Assembly (NCBI GenBank): GCA_016185625.1
Contig: JACPND010000020.1
Span: forward strand, 1-54,219
Direction: 5' to 3'
Length of the DNA: 54,219 nt
DNA from: Candidatus Woesearchaeota archaeon
GTDB taxonomy: Archaea > Nanobdellota > Nanobdellia > Woesearchaeales > GW2011-AR9
Position numbers and translations under genes: made by a program
In this document: one piece after another, positions 15,101-21,366 of the stretch
Position numbering within the stretch: the first letter of the stretch is position 1
Layout of the letters: every line of letters begins with the position of its first letter
Notes under the pieces: generated by a model
Database searches by the model: none
Told to the model about the DNA's origin: nothing
Seen by the model: the letters and a program-made list of their open reading frames with translations, nothing else

Positions 15101-16456
15101 TTTTCTCCTGGAACAGTACAGCAACCCTTTCTCTATGCCGCTTATGGAACTCCCACTTATAATTATGAAGGGCCGACCACCAGAAGCGGCGCCTCCTGCT
15201 GTCCGGACAATTTCTGTTGGAACGGCTTTGCCTGTGCAGAAGACATGAGTGCTAATACTAATATCTTTGAAGAGCTTCCGGACAAAACACGCTTCCGCTG
15301 TATCAAAGGTGAATGGAGATATCTTCCGTTGAAATATGACTGGAAGGGCGAGAAATCTGGTTTCTGCGAAATAGAGAGCCAGTGCTTTGTGCTGGCAAGT
15401 TCTGAAGGCGGAGATGCCGCAGCCAAAGCAGCTGACGCGTATCAAAGTAAAGGCACCTTTCCCACCTGCATCAACGACAGAGAATATATCTTTGATCATT
15501 ACTGTGACCAAGGGAATTGGACCTCCAGGACTAAATTCATTGCCCAATCATTGCTTAGTTCCATTGGTGAGAATGAACATATCATCTATTGCGCACCCTA
15601 CAAACAAGCGTTCGTGGAATACGGGTTTGATGAAAAATATATTGCCGGCAGCCTGCCCGCGGTTTCATCGCAGTTGCCTCTGCTTGGCGAGACGCTTTCC
15701 GGAGGTTCAGCGACCAAAACTATCAACACCTGCTTTAATACGCCTTCTTCTCTCGTTCCGGCAGAAGAGAATACCTGCATTAATGCCGTCTGCGTTGCTG
15801 CCTACAAAAAAGGCGGGCAAACGCGAAAAATTCTCGCCACCTCGCTCAACAAAGCCACGGACGATGCGGACTCTTTCCTCAAAGCTTTGGATTTGCAGCC
15901 AGCTAAGCTCAACGAACTTTGTCCGGGTGAGAAACTATTTAATAAATGCAGCGGCAATATAGGAGAAAATAGTGGAGAAATATGGTATTCTGAAAAGCTG
16001 CAGGGCCTTGCCTATAGTGAAGAATCTTTTGATCTCGTCGATCCTTTCCAGGCCTCTGCCGGATTTGCCGGTTTCTTCCAGAGCTTCCTGGCTTTCTGGA
16101 ATGATTTCTTGGGGATAGAAAAACCCATCAAAGAGCAGGAGTTCCTGATGCAGGCAGCCAACGCCCACAAATTTTATTTATTGAAGTGGGGGGATAAAAA
16201 AGTGCTGGCGGTGCAGCAGACCGTAGAAGGCGGAAAGGAACGTATTGCTGCCGAATACCAAGGCTTCACCACGCCGTTGTGCGATTATGCCGACCAGCGC
16301 GAGCGGCCGATACAACCAGAATTATTAGAAGAAGTAACAACAGGAAAAGAATATCAATGTTCGTCTGATGCTTCCAAACAGCGCTTTGCCACGGATGAAA
16401 ATGCCGAATTCTGGTGGCCGCAGTTGACGGGAAGTTTACGGGTAGGAAACAAATGA
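12131..16456 (+). CDS. Giant secreted Cys-rich protein with MopE-type metal-binding motif
   Basis: 1441 residues. Signal peptide MFKRGLWLVLLVLLATLVNA with A-x-A-like cleavage. Residues 225-300 hold DADGDGYTTQTNDCDDD and VCGDGVDNDCN, the putative Ca/metal-binding motif of MopE-type surface proteins. About 510-635 looks like a beta-sandwich carbohydrate-binding domain (VYFDFSGYDQLEFFV ... WMHVRVPLP). Cys-rich blocks (CCGN, CCPDNFCW) recur to the end. I see no C-terminal membrane anchor. Its codon use looks balanced and higher in GC than the small lipoprotein genes beside it. It is probably a cell-surface protein for contact or adhesion; function unknown. Confidence 0.75.
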   Translation: MFKRGLWLVLLVLLATLVNAELMVNENKYLGVRVGIDDVDTWGDDPDCYDGRQEISIQGSTCGGFYRSSPDVSGCDFSDVPPSQGCWVFAVELDGENCGEDPEDADDDNCGEANVVETTIIKATYTPDTFSHYYNRNEVSGSDDDNEYACAFNDFDDGGIPNFKSGDGKEYLCADDHYWHQCSAENGAEDAPGDLNTTTWANQRIYQCLLDETTKLPQWKQLPGLDADGDGYTTQTNDCDDDSSQNPAVCNELESPEGCKSDAVKYASCSQCINPSVVEVCGDGVDNDCNTETSDDCHKNQYGCEQSEELDTEGNKIKSSQFNVQNKQFSWINTPSGGYCCGFSGESDLGKIEGNDICINKNMVGSQEVLDESSPLWGPENAKCDEWCWVKATGDARFRIFTLRKPDQQPFDVMSDSQTWHDCSDQSKGILSVENPFVEEKEILNRFYCYREGQHWSWAECAGPFDKRKNKNVKGRYAGDGLYSLYLSEADDNGIVDGRSKASISLNPSKGSYPDFYQTKEDQPVYFDFSGYDQLEFFVAFIDESGNEFSAATANKPADLRLKIYGPGETPSLLFDRRVLGDVINGKFFDGWMHVRVPLPASLAQVSGVDIVASPGKNKIKVRNVFLSKKSESSFLCSGQDDSSRSSWLTSFDDDDSASYVNGKAMCIAHYGENAWLGDEKTVTKETASCCGNDEAEYYAGPSENGYGCWNSQPIAAGTTTMNVEYTVGDALFTRSCSQEECLYALSGDPPYTITNLHPELYDLYGITDKKEFLITSQEITEYANLAVRRVAQQVMYNDQEFHGCQAASYVETHAASQPYCTVQGEKFCAASTTLEGKEGKYSVINSWSNEKLTQVGYQPVTGPDFKLELKDLEVIPGERNHSTLALPGRNIISNAEFVVEQEKLPFWHLSKGNEEITKDVKKHLTGNTFTVDTDETLRSERIAIGQNLTYGFQHDGQAKVKITLVDKDGTASVVNNQFTSGTNIFAVIEFSPGTVQQPFLYAAYGTPTYNYEGPTTRSGASCCPDNFCWNGFACAEDMSANTNIFEELPDKTRFRCIKGEWRYLPLKYDWKGEKSGFCEIESQCFVLASSEGGDAAAKAADAYQSKGTFPTCINDREYIFDHYCDQGNWTSRTKFIAQSLLSSIGENEHIIYCAPYKQAFVEYGFDEKYIAGSLPAVSSQLPLLGETLSGGSATKTINTCFNTPSSLVPAEENTCINAVCVAAYKKGGQTRKILATSLNKATDDADSFLKALDLQPAKLNELCPGEKLFNKCSGNIGENSGEIWYSEKLQGLAYSEESFDLVDPFQASAGFAGFFQSFLAFWNDFLGIEKPIKEQEFLMQAANAHKFYLLKWGDKKVLAVQQTVEGGKERIAAEYQGFTTPLCDYADQRERPIQPELLEEVTTGKEYQCSSDASKQRFATDENAEFWWPQLTGSLRVGNK

Positions 16457-16575
16457 AACTCTCCACCACCGCAGCTCTTCTCTCAATTCAGGGAATGGCT
16501 TAAACGCTTGCTTTGTAAAGTATCTTTATGAAATGAATTTCTCGAAGCTGCCATAGAAGGCAATGCTCAGTATAG

Positions 16576-16681
16576 AGAAATACGTTGATTAGTGCAATAT
16601 ATTAACGTATTTCTAATACAAGAAAATAAGCAACGACTTATTTTCTGTACAGAAATATGATAGTTTTCATATTTCTTGTAT
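16576..16681. repeat. Three tandem perfect hairpins with alternative pairings
   Basis: Hairpin 1 is AGAAATACGTT/AACGTATTTCT (16576-16614). Hairpin 2 is AGAAAATAAG/CTTATTTTCT (16621-16646). Hairpin 3 is AGAAATATGA/TCATATTTCT (16651-16676). All stems are perfect and share AGAAA...TTTCT ends. ATACAAGAAA (16616) also pairs with TTTCTTGTAT (16672), enclosing hairpins 2 and 3. TTTCTGTACAGAAA (16642-16655) is itself a palindrome. The element lies in the 354-base gap between convergent genes. The rest of the gap holds only a hairpin GATAACTT/AAGTTATT near 16793-16812, probably the terminator of the reverse-strand gene. Confidence 0.6.
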
Positions 16682-16810
16682 GAATCTTCGCCTAAAAATT
16701 TAACCAATTAACGCAAAGATCTATATATTGTTAGTCAAGACCATTATTTGCTGGATTTAAAAGAATTCAGGGGGATAAAGATGGCCCATCCTGATAACTT
16801 TCTGAAGTTA

Positions 16811-17437
16811 TTATAAAAACGGATAGCTCGCTTTCTTCCATTCGATGACATTCCCCAAACTGACTTCCAAAGGATCGCCATTCTTCAATGAAGCAATCTG
16901 CGGTCGTGAACAGATCTTGATATGCGGAATTTTCCGTAAATGATCCACCACATACCAGACGTCTTGCTCCGAGGCCATCCAGCCGCGATGATCAAACTGT
17001 GACAGATTCACAGGATTACTGTACGTGCGCAGTGTTTTCCGTCCTTTCTTATCCAGATATTCATGAAAATAGGACATCGCCAATTCCCTTACCGTTTTAT
17101 ACACCGGATCGCGATAGCGCAACACCGCATGGTTGGTTTTGGAAATCGCACCCCAATGGCCGTACTGCTTAAAGATAGCAATGACATGATCCTCTTCATC
17201 GATTGTCTCAAAATCCATAATCAATGGCTTCTGCCCTTGCAGGCGCAAGCATACCGCCGCCAGCATCGCTCCCTCAATACAATGGCAGGTGCGATGTTTC
17301 AGCACTTGACGGGGTGAATAGCAGGTTTCCTCATGCGGCTCGTAATTCGTGGGGAGGGAATTCAAGAAGAGCTGAATCTTCCGGGGAGTATTTAAGGATT
17401 TCAACATCTTTAATTCTGAGGAAGTAAAGTCGGACAT
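16811..17437 (-). CDS. Transglutaminase-like protein
   Basis: 208 residues, no signal peptide. RTCHCIEGAMLAAVCLRLQG (about 49-68) looks like the catalytic-Cys helix of transglutaminase-like cysteine proteases. EEDHVIAIFKQYGHWGAISK (about 80-100) provides the His strand, followed by conserved N-H-A and R-Y-R-D-P-V-Y. The family has many uncharacterised peptidases and amidases, probably cytoplasmic here. TATA CTTTATATACTT just upstream is shared with the divergent DUF2784 gene. The fold call is moderately sure; the substrate is unknown. Confidence 0.5.
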   Translation of the reverse strand: MSDFTSSELKMLKSLNTPRKIQLFLNSLPTNYEPHEETCYSPRQVLKHRTCHCIEGAMLAAVCLRLQGQKPLIMDFETIDEEDHVIAIFKQYGHWGAISKTNHAVLRYRDPVYKTVRELAMSYFHEYLDKKGRKTLRTYSNPVNLSQFDHRGWMASEQDVWYVVDHLRKIPHIKICSRPQIASLKNGDPLEVSLGNVIEWKKASYPFL

Positions 17438-17455
17438 GTGTTAAGAGGAGTACAA

Positions 17456-17470
17456 AAGTATATAAAGATA
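17456..17470. promoter_or_regulatory. Shared bidirectional TATA element
   Basis: AAGTATATAAAGATA reads as a TATA box both ways: about 25 bases before the reverse-strand start at 17437 and about 26 bases before the forward start at 17489. It decides both starts. Confidence 0.55.
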
Positions 17471-17488
17471 ACTTTCGTATTCAGAAAA

Positions 17489-17890
17489 ATGAAATCCGAC
17501 CAAGGCGGCAAGCGAACCTTTTCGAGCGAACTTCTCTTCTGGCTGCATCTGCCCATTGTCCTGCTCTGGTTCGGTCTCTTCTTCGTTCCCAGCTCCGTCT
17601 GGCCCGGCCGCGTGAGCTTCCACTTCTGGTTTATCGTGATTATCATGTTCCTGCAGCTGCTCTGGGGAATTATCCTGTATCCAAAAATAAGAAAAATTGA
17701 TTTCATTTGCCCATTAACCACCTGGCTGCAATATCTGCGAGGATATGAAATAAAAGACCAAAGAAATTATGCTCATTCGTTTATCGCCGAACTGTTAAAC
17801 CGTCTGCACATTAAAATTAGCTTTCGTGGTGTGAATATATTGTTGATGATTACACTCATCATTGTTGTTATTCAGTATTTCTTTGGATGA
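17489..17890 (+). CDS. DUF2784-like integral membrane protein
   Basis: 133 residues from ATG 17489; the longer ORF would start upstream of its own promoter. Hydrophobic segments lie near 16-34, 43-62 and 113-131. The conserved-looking core FICPLTTWLQYLRG and NYAHSFIAELL matches the CPLT-x-x-x-x-x-LR signature of DUF2784 membrane proteins. Function of that family is unknown. Leaderless. Confidence 0.5.
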   Translation: MKSDQGGKRTFSSELLFWLHLPIVLLWFGLFFVPSSVWPGRVSFHFWFIVIIMFLQLLWGIILYPKIRKIDFICPLTTWLQYLRGYEIKDQRNYAHSFIAELLNRLHIKISFRGVNILLMITLIIVVIQYFFG

Positions 17891-17910
17891 TTACAGGGAT
17901 TAAAACCGAT

Positions 17911-18576
17911 TCACATCTTCCTTTTTTCTTTAAAACTATAATATTCCTTTCCAATAATCACATGGTCTAGTACGTTTATCCCTAAAATCTCTCCTGCTTT
18001 TCTCAATTTCTGGGTCACTTCTTCATCTTCACTGCTCGGCAGCGGATCGCCCGATGGATGGTTATGCACCACAATCACTGCCTGGGCGCTTTCTTTGATG
18101 GCGGACTTAAACACTTCCCGCGGATGAACTAAGGATGCATCTAACAATCCCATGGAAATAATCTCTTCTTTCAGGATCTTATTTTTTGTATCCAACATCA
18201 GGATGCGGAATTGCTCCTGCTGCAAGTGGCCAATTTTAGGAAAAAAGTAATCGTACACATCTTTCGCTTTCTCGATTTTTCCGTTTTCATTTTTATGGGC
18301 AGATGACCTCCTTCCTAATTCCAGCGCCGCCACAATCTGACAGGCTTTGGCATTCCCAATGCCTTTAATTTTCTGCAATTCCGGCAGCGAACAGGTGGTC
18401 AATCGTTCCAATCCATACATCGAAATCAGCCGATGGCACATATCAATCACATTCTCTTCTTTCGTTCCGATCTTAAGGATAACCGCCAGTAGTTCGGCAT
18501 CAGAAAGAACTTCCACTCCCTGTTTCATCAGGCGTTCCCGAGGCCTATTCTCAACGGAGATGTCTTTGAGTTTCAC
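17911..18576 (-). CDS. radC: RadC-family JAB/MPN metalloprotease-like protein
   Basis: 221 residues, standard RadC length. An N-terminal helix-hairpin-helix region (LPELQKIKGIGNAKACQIVAALELG, about 64-88) precedes the JAB domain with VVHNHPSGDPLPSSED (about 168-183), which holds the HxH...D metal ligands. RadC is mainly a bacterial family often found with mobile DNA. Its role is unresolved despite the old DNA-repair name. Leaderless start with TATA AAGTATTTATTC upstream. Confidence 0.9.
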   Translation of the reverse strand: MKLKDISVENRPRERLMKQGVEVLSDAELLAVILKIGTKEENVIDMCHRLISMYGLERLTTCSLPELQKIKGIGNAKACQIVAALELGRRSSAHKNENGKIEKAKDVYDYFFPKIGHLQQEQFRILMLDTKNKILKEEIISMGLLDASLVHPREVFKSAIKESAQAVIVVHNHPSGDPLPSSEDEEVTQKLRKAGEILGINVLDHVIIGKEYYSFKEKRKM

Positions 18577-18637
18577 AAAACCGGTTCTGAATCGGAGAGA
18601 ATAAATACTTTTCCTGATTTTTCACTTATTCTTATAA

Positions 18638-18650
18638 ATATTTATAAATA
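18638..18650 (+). promoter_or_regulatory. TATA box of the membrane wHTH gene
   Basis: ATATTTATAAATA is centred about 26 bases before ATG 18671. Confidence 0.55.
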
Positions 18651-18670
18651 GAACCTATGTACTGCAGTAT

Positions 18671-19150
18671 ATGAATCAAAAAAACATAGGCTATCTGCTT
18701 ATCGGATTTGCGGTTGCCTTACTCCTCCTTTTAACCCTCGTTAAGATAGACGTAGACAAGCAAGCAACGTACCTCTGCTCGGTGTTTCATCAGAATGAAT
18801 GGGACATGACTGAATGTCCGGCGCATCAAAGTAACACGTCGTGGATGCTCTTGGCGGCATTTGGCATCTCTTTTTTCCTCTTGGGTTTGGGCGTATACTC
18901 ATCGTTTTTTTTCCAGCCGACAACGAAACAAGAAAATTTCAAACTAGTCAATCTCTCCACGTTAGACGATGAAGAAAAGAAAATCTACGGGCTAATCCAG
19001 GCTAAAGGCGGCTCTGCTTTTCAGGGCGATTTAGTCCGGGAAACAGGCTTCAGCAAAGTCAAAATAACTAGAATTCTCGATAAATTGGAATTGAATGGCG
19101 TTCTGGAACGCAAACGGCGGGGAATGACTAATATTATTGTGTTAAAGTGA
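18671..19150 (+). CDS. Membrane-anchored winged-helix regulator
   Basis: 159 residues. Two membrane spans (about 7-24 and 57-76) bracket a short extracytoplasmic loop with two Cys (CSVFHQNEWDMTEC). The C-terminus (about 100-158) is a MarR/ArsR-type winged helix: I-Y-G-L-I-Q-A-K-G-G, FQGDLVRETGFSKVKITRILDKLELNGVLERKRRG. Such proteins are common in archaea and presumably couple an envelope signal to transcription. Target unknown. Confidence 0.75.
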   Translation: MNQKNIGYLLIGFAVALLLLLTLVKIDVDKQATYLCSVFHQNEWDMTECPAHQSNTSWMLLAAFGISFFLLGLGVYSSFFFQPTTKQENFKLVNLSTLDDEEKKIYGLIQAKGGSAFQGDLVRETGFSKVKITRILDKLELNGVLERKRRGMTNIIVLK

Positions 19151-19170
19151 TGCTGACGTTAAATCTGCGT

Positions 19171-19338
19171 CTAAACTTCTAGATAAAGCCAAAGAAAAAA
19201 CAGAAAAATGGCCCAACTGCCAATTATTGTAATCGCAATCAACAGATACACTTCCCGATCCGGCTTTTGGCCTTGCGACTTGGAGAATATCAGATACAGC
19301 AATCCAAAACTAACAACTGCCAAAATCCCTTTGGTCAC
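19171..19338 (-). CDS. Small two-span membrane protein
   Basis: About 55 residues from GTG 19338; the ORF track starts at a TTG 19365 that lies upstream of the expected transcription start. Two hydrophobic spans (ILAVVSFGLLYLIF and VYLLIAITIIGSWAIFLFFLWLYL) are joined by a polar loop. No ATG is available, so the start is uncertain. No family recognised. Confidence 0.45.
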   Translation of the reverse strand: MTKGILAVVSFGLLYLIFSKSQGQKPDREVYLLIAITIIGSWAIFLFFLWLYLEV

Positions 19339-19388
19339 CCAGTGATGTCCTGCTAATGTTCTCAAAACACTTTTAAACGATGCTGATA

Positions 19389-19454
19389 GTTCACTCCAGA
19401 CGGTTAACGCTACGATATCCTAAAGTTTTGGAGTGAACGGTTTTAGAATCCGTC
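19389..19454 (-). ncRNA. Pseudoknot-capable structured element
   Basis: GTTCACTCCA (19389-19398) and TGGAGTGAAC (19429-19438) form a perfect 10-bp stem. GACGG in its loop (19399-19403) can pair with CCGTC outside it (19450-19454), which is the crossing order of a pseudoknot. The outer strand can instead pair locally with ACGG at 19437-19440. It lies in the gap between two reverse-strand genes. Strand is assigned from gene direction only. No known RNA family recognised. Confidence 0.35.
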
Positions 19455-19565
19455 GAGCCATCAATAATTATCAAATCATGCCGGTATAGCTTAATCTTTT
19501 CTCCCTATAGTTTTTGAGCATTTTTCTGTTCCTGCACATTATCAAATAAGCAATAATGTTTTGCC

Positions 19566-19856
19566 TTACCTCACCACCTCTGCATGCGGCACATTCTGGA
19601 CGTATAAGATCTGTTTGGAATCAACTAAATCCATCTCCACACCCAAAGCTACCGCTTCTTTTCCCGTCAGATGGAGATGCTGCGCCTTCTCCATGCGCCG
19701 TTGTGCCTCAGGCTTATTCATTTCCTCTCCCTGGTAAAAATCTTTGGTCAAGTCAAGCTGTCTTCTTTTTTCTTCAAATCTCTTCCCGAGAAGATCCGAA
19801 TCTGTCACGATAATGAGAGAGCCATGTGGGCCTTCCTTTTCAGAGACGGTTAACAT
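19566..19856 (-). CDS. DUF424 family protein
   Basis: 96 residues from ATG 19856, which overlaps the aIF2-beta stop (ATGA). The sequence MLTVSEKEGPHGSLIIVTDSDLLGK, QLDLTKDFYQGEE and a final YVQNVPHAEVV are the DUF424 hallmarks. The family is archaeal and habitually sits next to translation genes. This coupling to aIF2-beta supports a translation-linked role, but its function is unknown. Confidence 0.85.
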   Translation of the reverse strand: MLTVSEKEGPHGSLIIVTDSDLLGKRFEEKRRQLDLTKDFYQGEEMNKPEAQRRMEKAQHLHLTGKEAVALGVEMDLVDSKQILYVQNVPHAEVVR

Positions 19857-20266
19857 CAGACAATGCTCTTCACTGGTTTTTTCACGCCACAGGCCAGGCA
19901 GCGCAGATAGGTGATGCCCTTCTCTTCCATCAATTTTGTGTCTGGCTTGCTGCATTCGGAGCAAACGACAAACTCACTCACATACTTTTTGATTTTCTTG
20001 TTAATCAACGTGGCGGCTACTTTTGTTCCAAAAATCGCCCGTTCGCCAACGTACTTTCCGGGCGTAGCCAGTTCCCGCAGCAAGTATTTCAGCAGATGGC
20101 TCTCATCACGGCCAAAATCCTTGGCAATTTTCTTCAGATTCACCAGAACAGTCTTATTTCCCTCCAGATGGCCGCAGATTTTCTCTATCACAAAGCGCTC
20201 GCCGCCCGCCTTCATTTCCGGCAGTTCTGCTTCCGCTTTCTTCAGCAATGCTTCGTATTCGTCCAT
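19856..20266 (-). CDS. Translation initiation factor aIF2 subunit beta
   Basis: 136 residues. The core domain includes LKYLLRELATPGKYVGERAIFGT (about 59-80) and the C-terminal zinc ribbon has CSEC ... CLAC (about 102-128). It is part of the aIF2 heterotrimer that delivers initiator Met-tRNA to the small ribosomal subunit. Length is typical. TATA TTTATAAAATAG is about 25 bases upstream. First gene of a two-gene operon with DUF424. Confidence 0.95.
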   Translation of the reverse strand: MDEYEALLKKAEAELPEMKAGGERFVIEKICGHLEGNKTVLVNLKKIAKDFGRDESHLLKYLLRELATPGKYVGERAIFGTKVAATLINKKIKKYVSEFVVCSECSKPDTKLMEEKGITYLRCLACGVKKPVKSIV

Positions 20267-20355
20267 GCCTTCTTTTTAGGCAGCTATTTTATAAACCCTT
20301 CGCCCAAAATGTTTATAAACTCCTAAATAATTGTTCCTGTAAAGAGGTTGAGACT

Positions 20356-20553
20356 ATGGCAGGACTTGAATTACAGGAAGTCATTTTAGCGGTAATCATC
20401 GGGACTTTGTTGGCGATTGTCTATTCGCTGAGGGTGTTGATTCTCGTGGAACGAAGAGTGGCTTCCATGGAAGCAAATATCCAAAAACTGACTTCCAGAG
20501 TGCTCAGAGAAGAAGTCGCGATTGAAAAAGCACTTAAAAAACGGAAGAAATAA
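20356..20553 (+). CDS. Small membrane protein with coiled-coil tail
   Basis: 65 residues from ATG 20356, preceded by a GAGGTTGAG ribosome-binding site and TATA TTTATAAAC near 20311-20320. One membrane span (VILAVIIGTLLAIVYSLRVLIL) is followed by a heptad-like helix (VERRVASMEANIQKLTSRVL) and a basic end. Such small anchors are common in DPANN genomes. Function unknown. It ends exactly where the convergent TFE gene ends. Confidence 0.65.
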   Translation: MAGLELQEVILAVIIGTLLAIVYSLRVLILVERRVASMEANIQKLTSRVLREEVAIEKALKKRKK

Positions 20554-21165
20554 TCACTTTCTTTTCTTCTTTTTGGCTTTCTTCGTCTTTGCTTTGACTT
20601 TTTTCCGCACTATCTTCTTTCTGACTTTAGCCTCTTTTCGGCGGACTTTTTTCTCCTCTTGAAATTCTTTCAATTCTGCTTCAATCTCATCTATTTTCTG
20701 CTGCAGCGGCCGGATGGCCTCTTCCCTATCGATATGGCTGACCAATTCTCCGCATTCCGGGCAATGAAACTCAAATTCCATCCCCTGATCAAAATTCAGG
20801 CGCACGCATTTGCTGGGGCAGGCAAAGAACAGCTCTTTCTGTTCCGTTGCCAATTTCTCCTGCAATCGTGCCAACTGTTCTCTTTTATTCCTAAGGTAAA
20901 GATAACGGATGCGTTCCGGCAGCAGTGTCCAGTAATAAATGTACCAGCCTTTTTCTTTATCTTTTTTCCGTGTAAAATCCACCAGATTGTTATTATAAAG
21001 CAAGTAAAGCATTTTACGGATAATTTTGATGTCTTTTTTCAGTTTAGAGGAAAAATCGAACTCCGAAACATTTTCTCGGTCTTTCATCTCTTTTGTTAAC
21101 AATAAACCTTCTTCTCCCAGAATACTAACAATAACTTCTTCAATTTTTTTGGTCGTGAGGCGCAT
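20554..21165 (-). CDS. tfe: Transcription factor E, alpha subunit (TFE)
   Basis: 203 residues from ATG 21165; the ORF-track GTG at 21192 lies before the predicted transcription start (TATA GATTTATAAGTG). The N-terminal winged helix (extended HTH, 1-90) is followed by a zinc ribbon CPSKC ... CPEC (about 115-140). A long Lys/Arg-rich tail (about 165-203) is an extension beyond standard TFE. It stabilises the open promoter complex with RNA polymerase. Confidence 0.9.
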   Translation of the reverse strand: MRLTTKKIEEVIVSILGEEGLLLTKEMKDRENVSEFDFSSKLKKDIKIIRKMLYLLYNNNLVDFTRKKDKEKGWYIYYWTLLPERIRYLYLRNKREQLARLQEKLATEQKELFFACPSKCVRLNFDQGMEFEFHCPECGELVSHIDREEAIRPLQQKIDEIEAELKEFQEEKKVRRKEAKVRKKIVRKKVKAKTKKAKKKKRK

Positions 21166-21366
21166 CTTTGCATTTAACTTTAGTGATAACACTTATAAAT
21201 CTTTTCTTTCTTTGTAATACTTCACTATTCTGAAGCGATTTAAGCATGTTCTGGAGTATAGGCCTCTTGAGGTAGTTAATGTGGTTACTTTGTAACTACA
21301 ATGAAAAAGCCAATCCAAATTTACCCTGGGTTTATTTTTGAATTTTACTGAAGACGATACTTTTTT

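Noticed and set aside
16576-16681. Possible CRISPR array
   Set aside because: There are three hairpin units without constant repeats or unique spacers of fixed length, and no cas genes in the window.
19429-19470. tRNA-like T-arm (GGTTTTAGAATCC)
   Set aside because: The loop does not fit the T-loop consensus and no acceptor, D or anticodon arms can be drawn around it.
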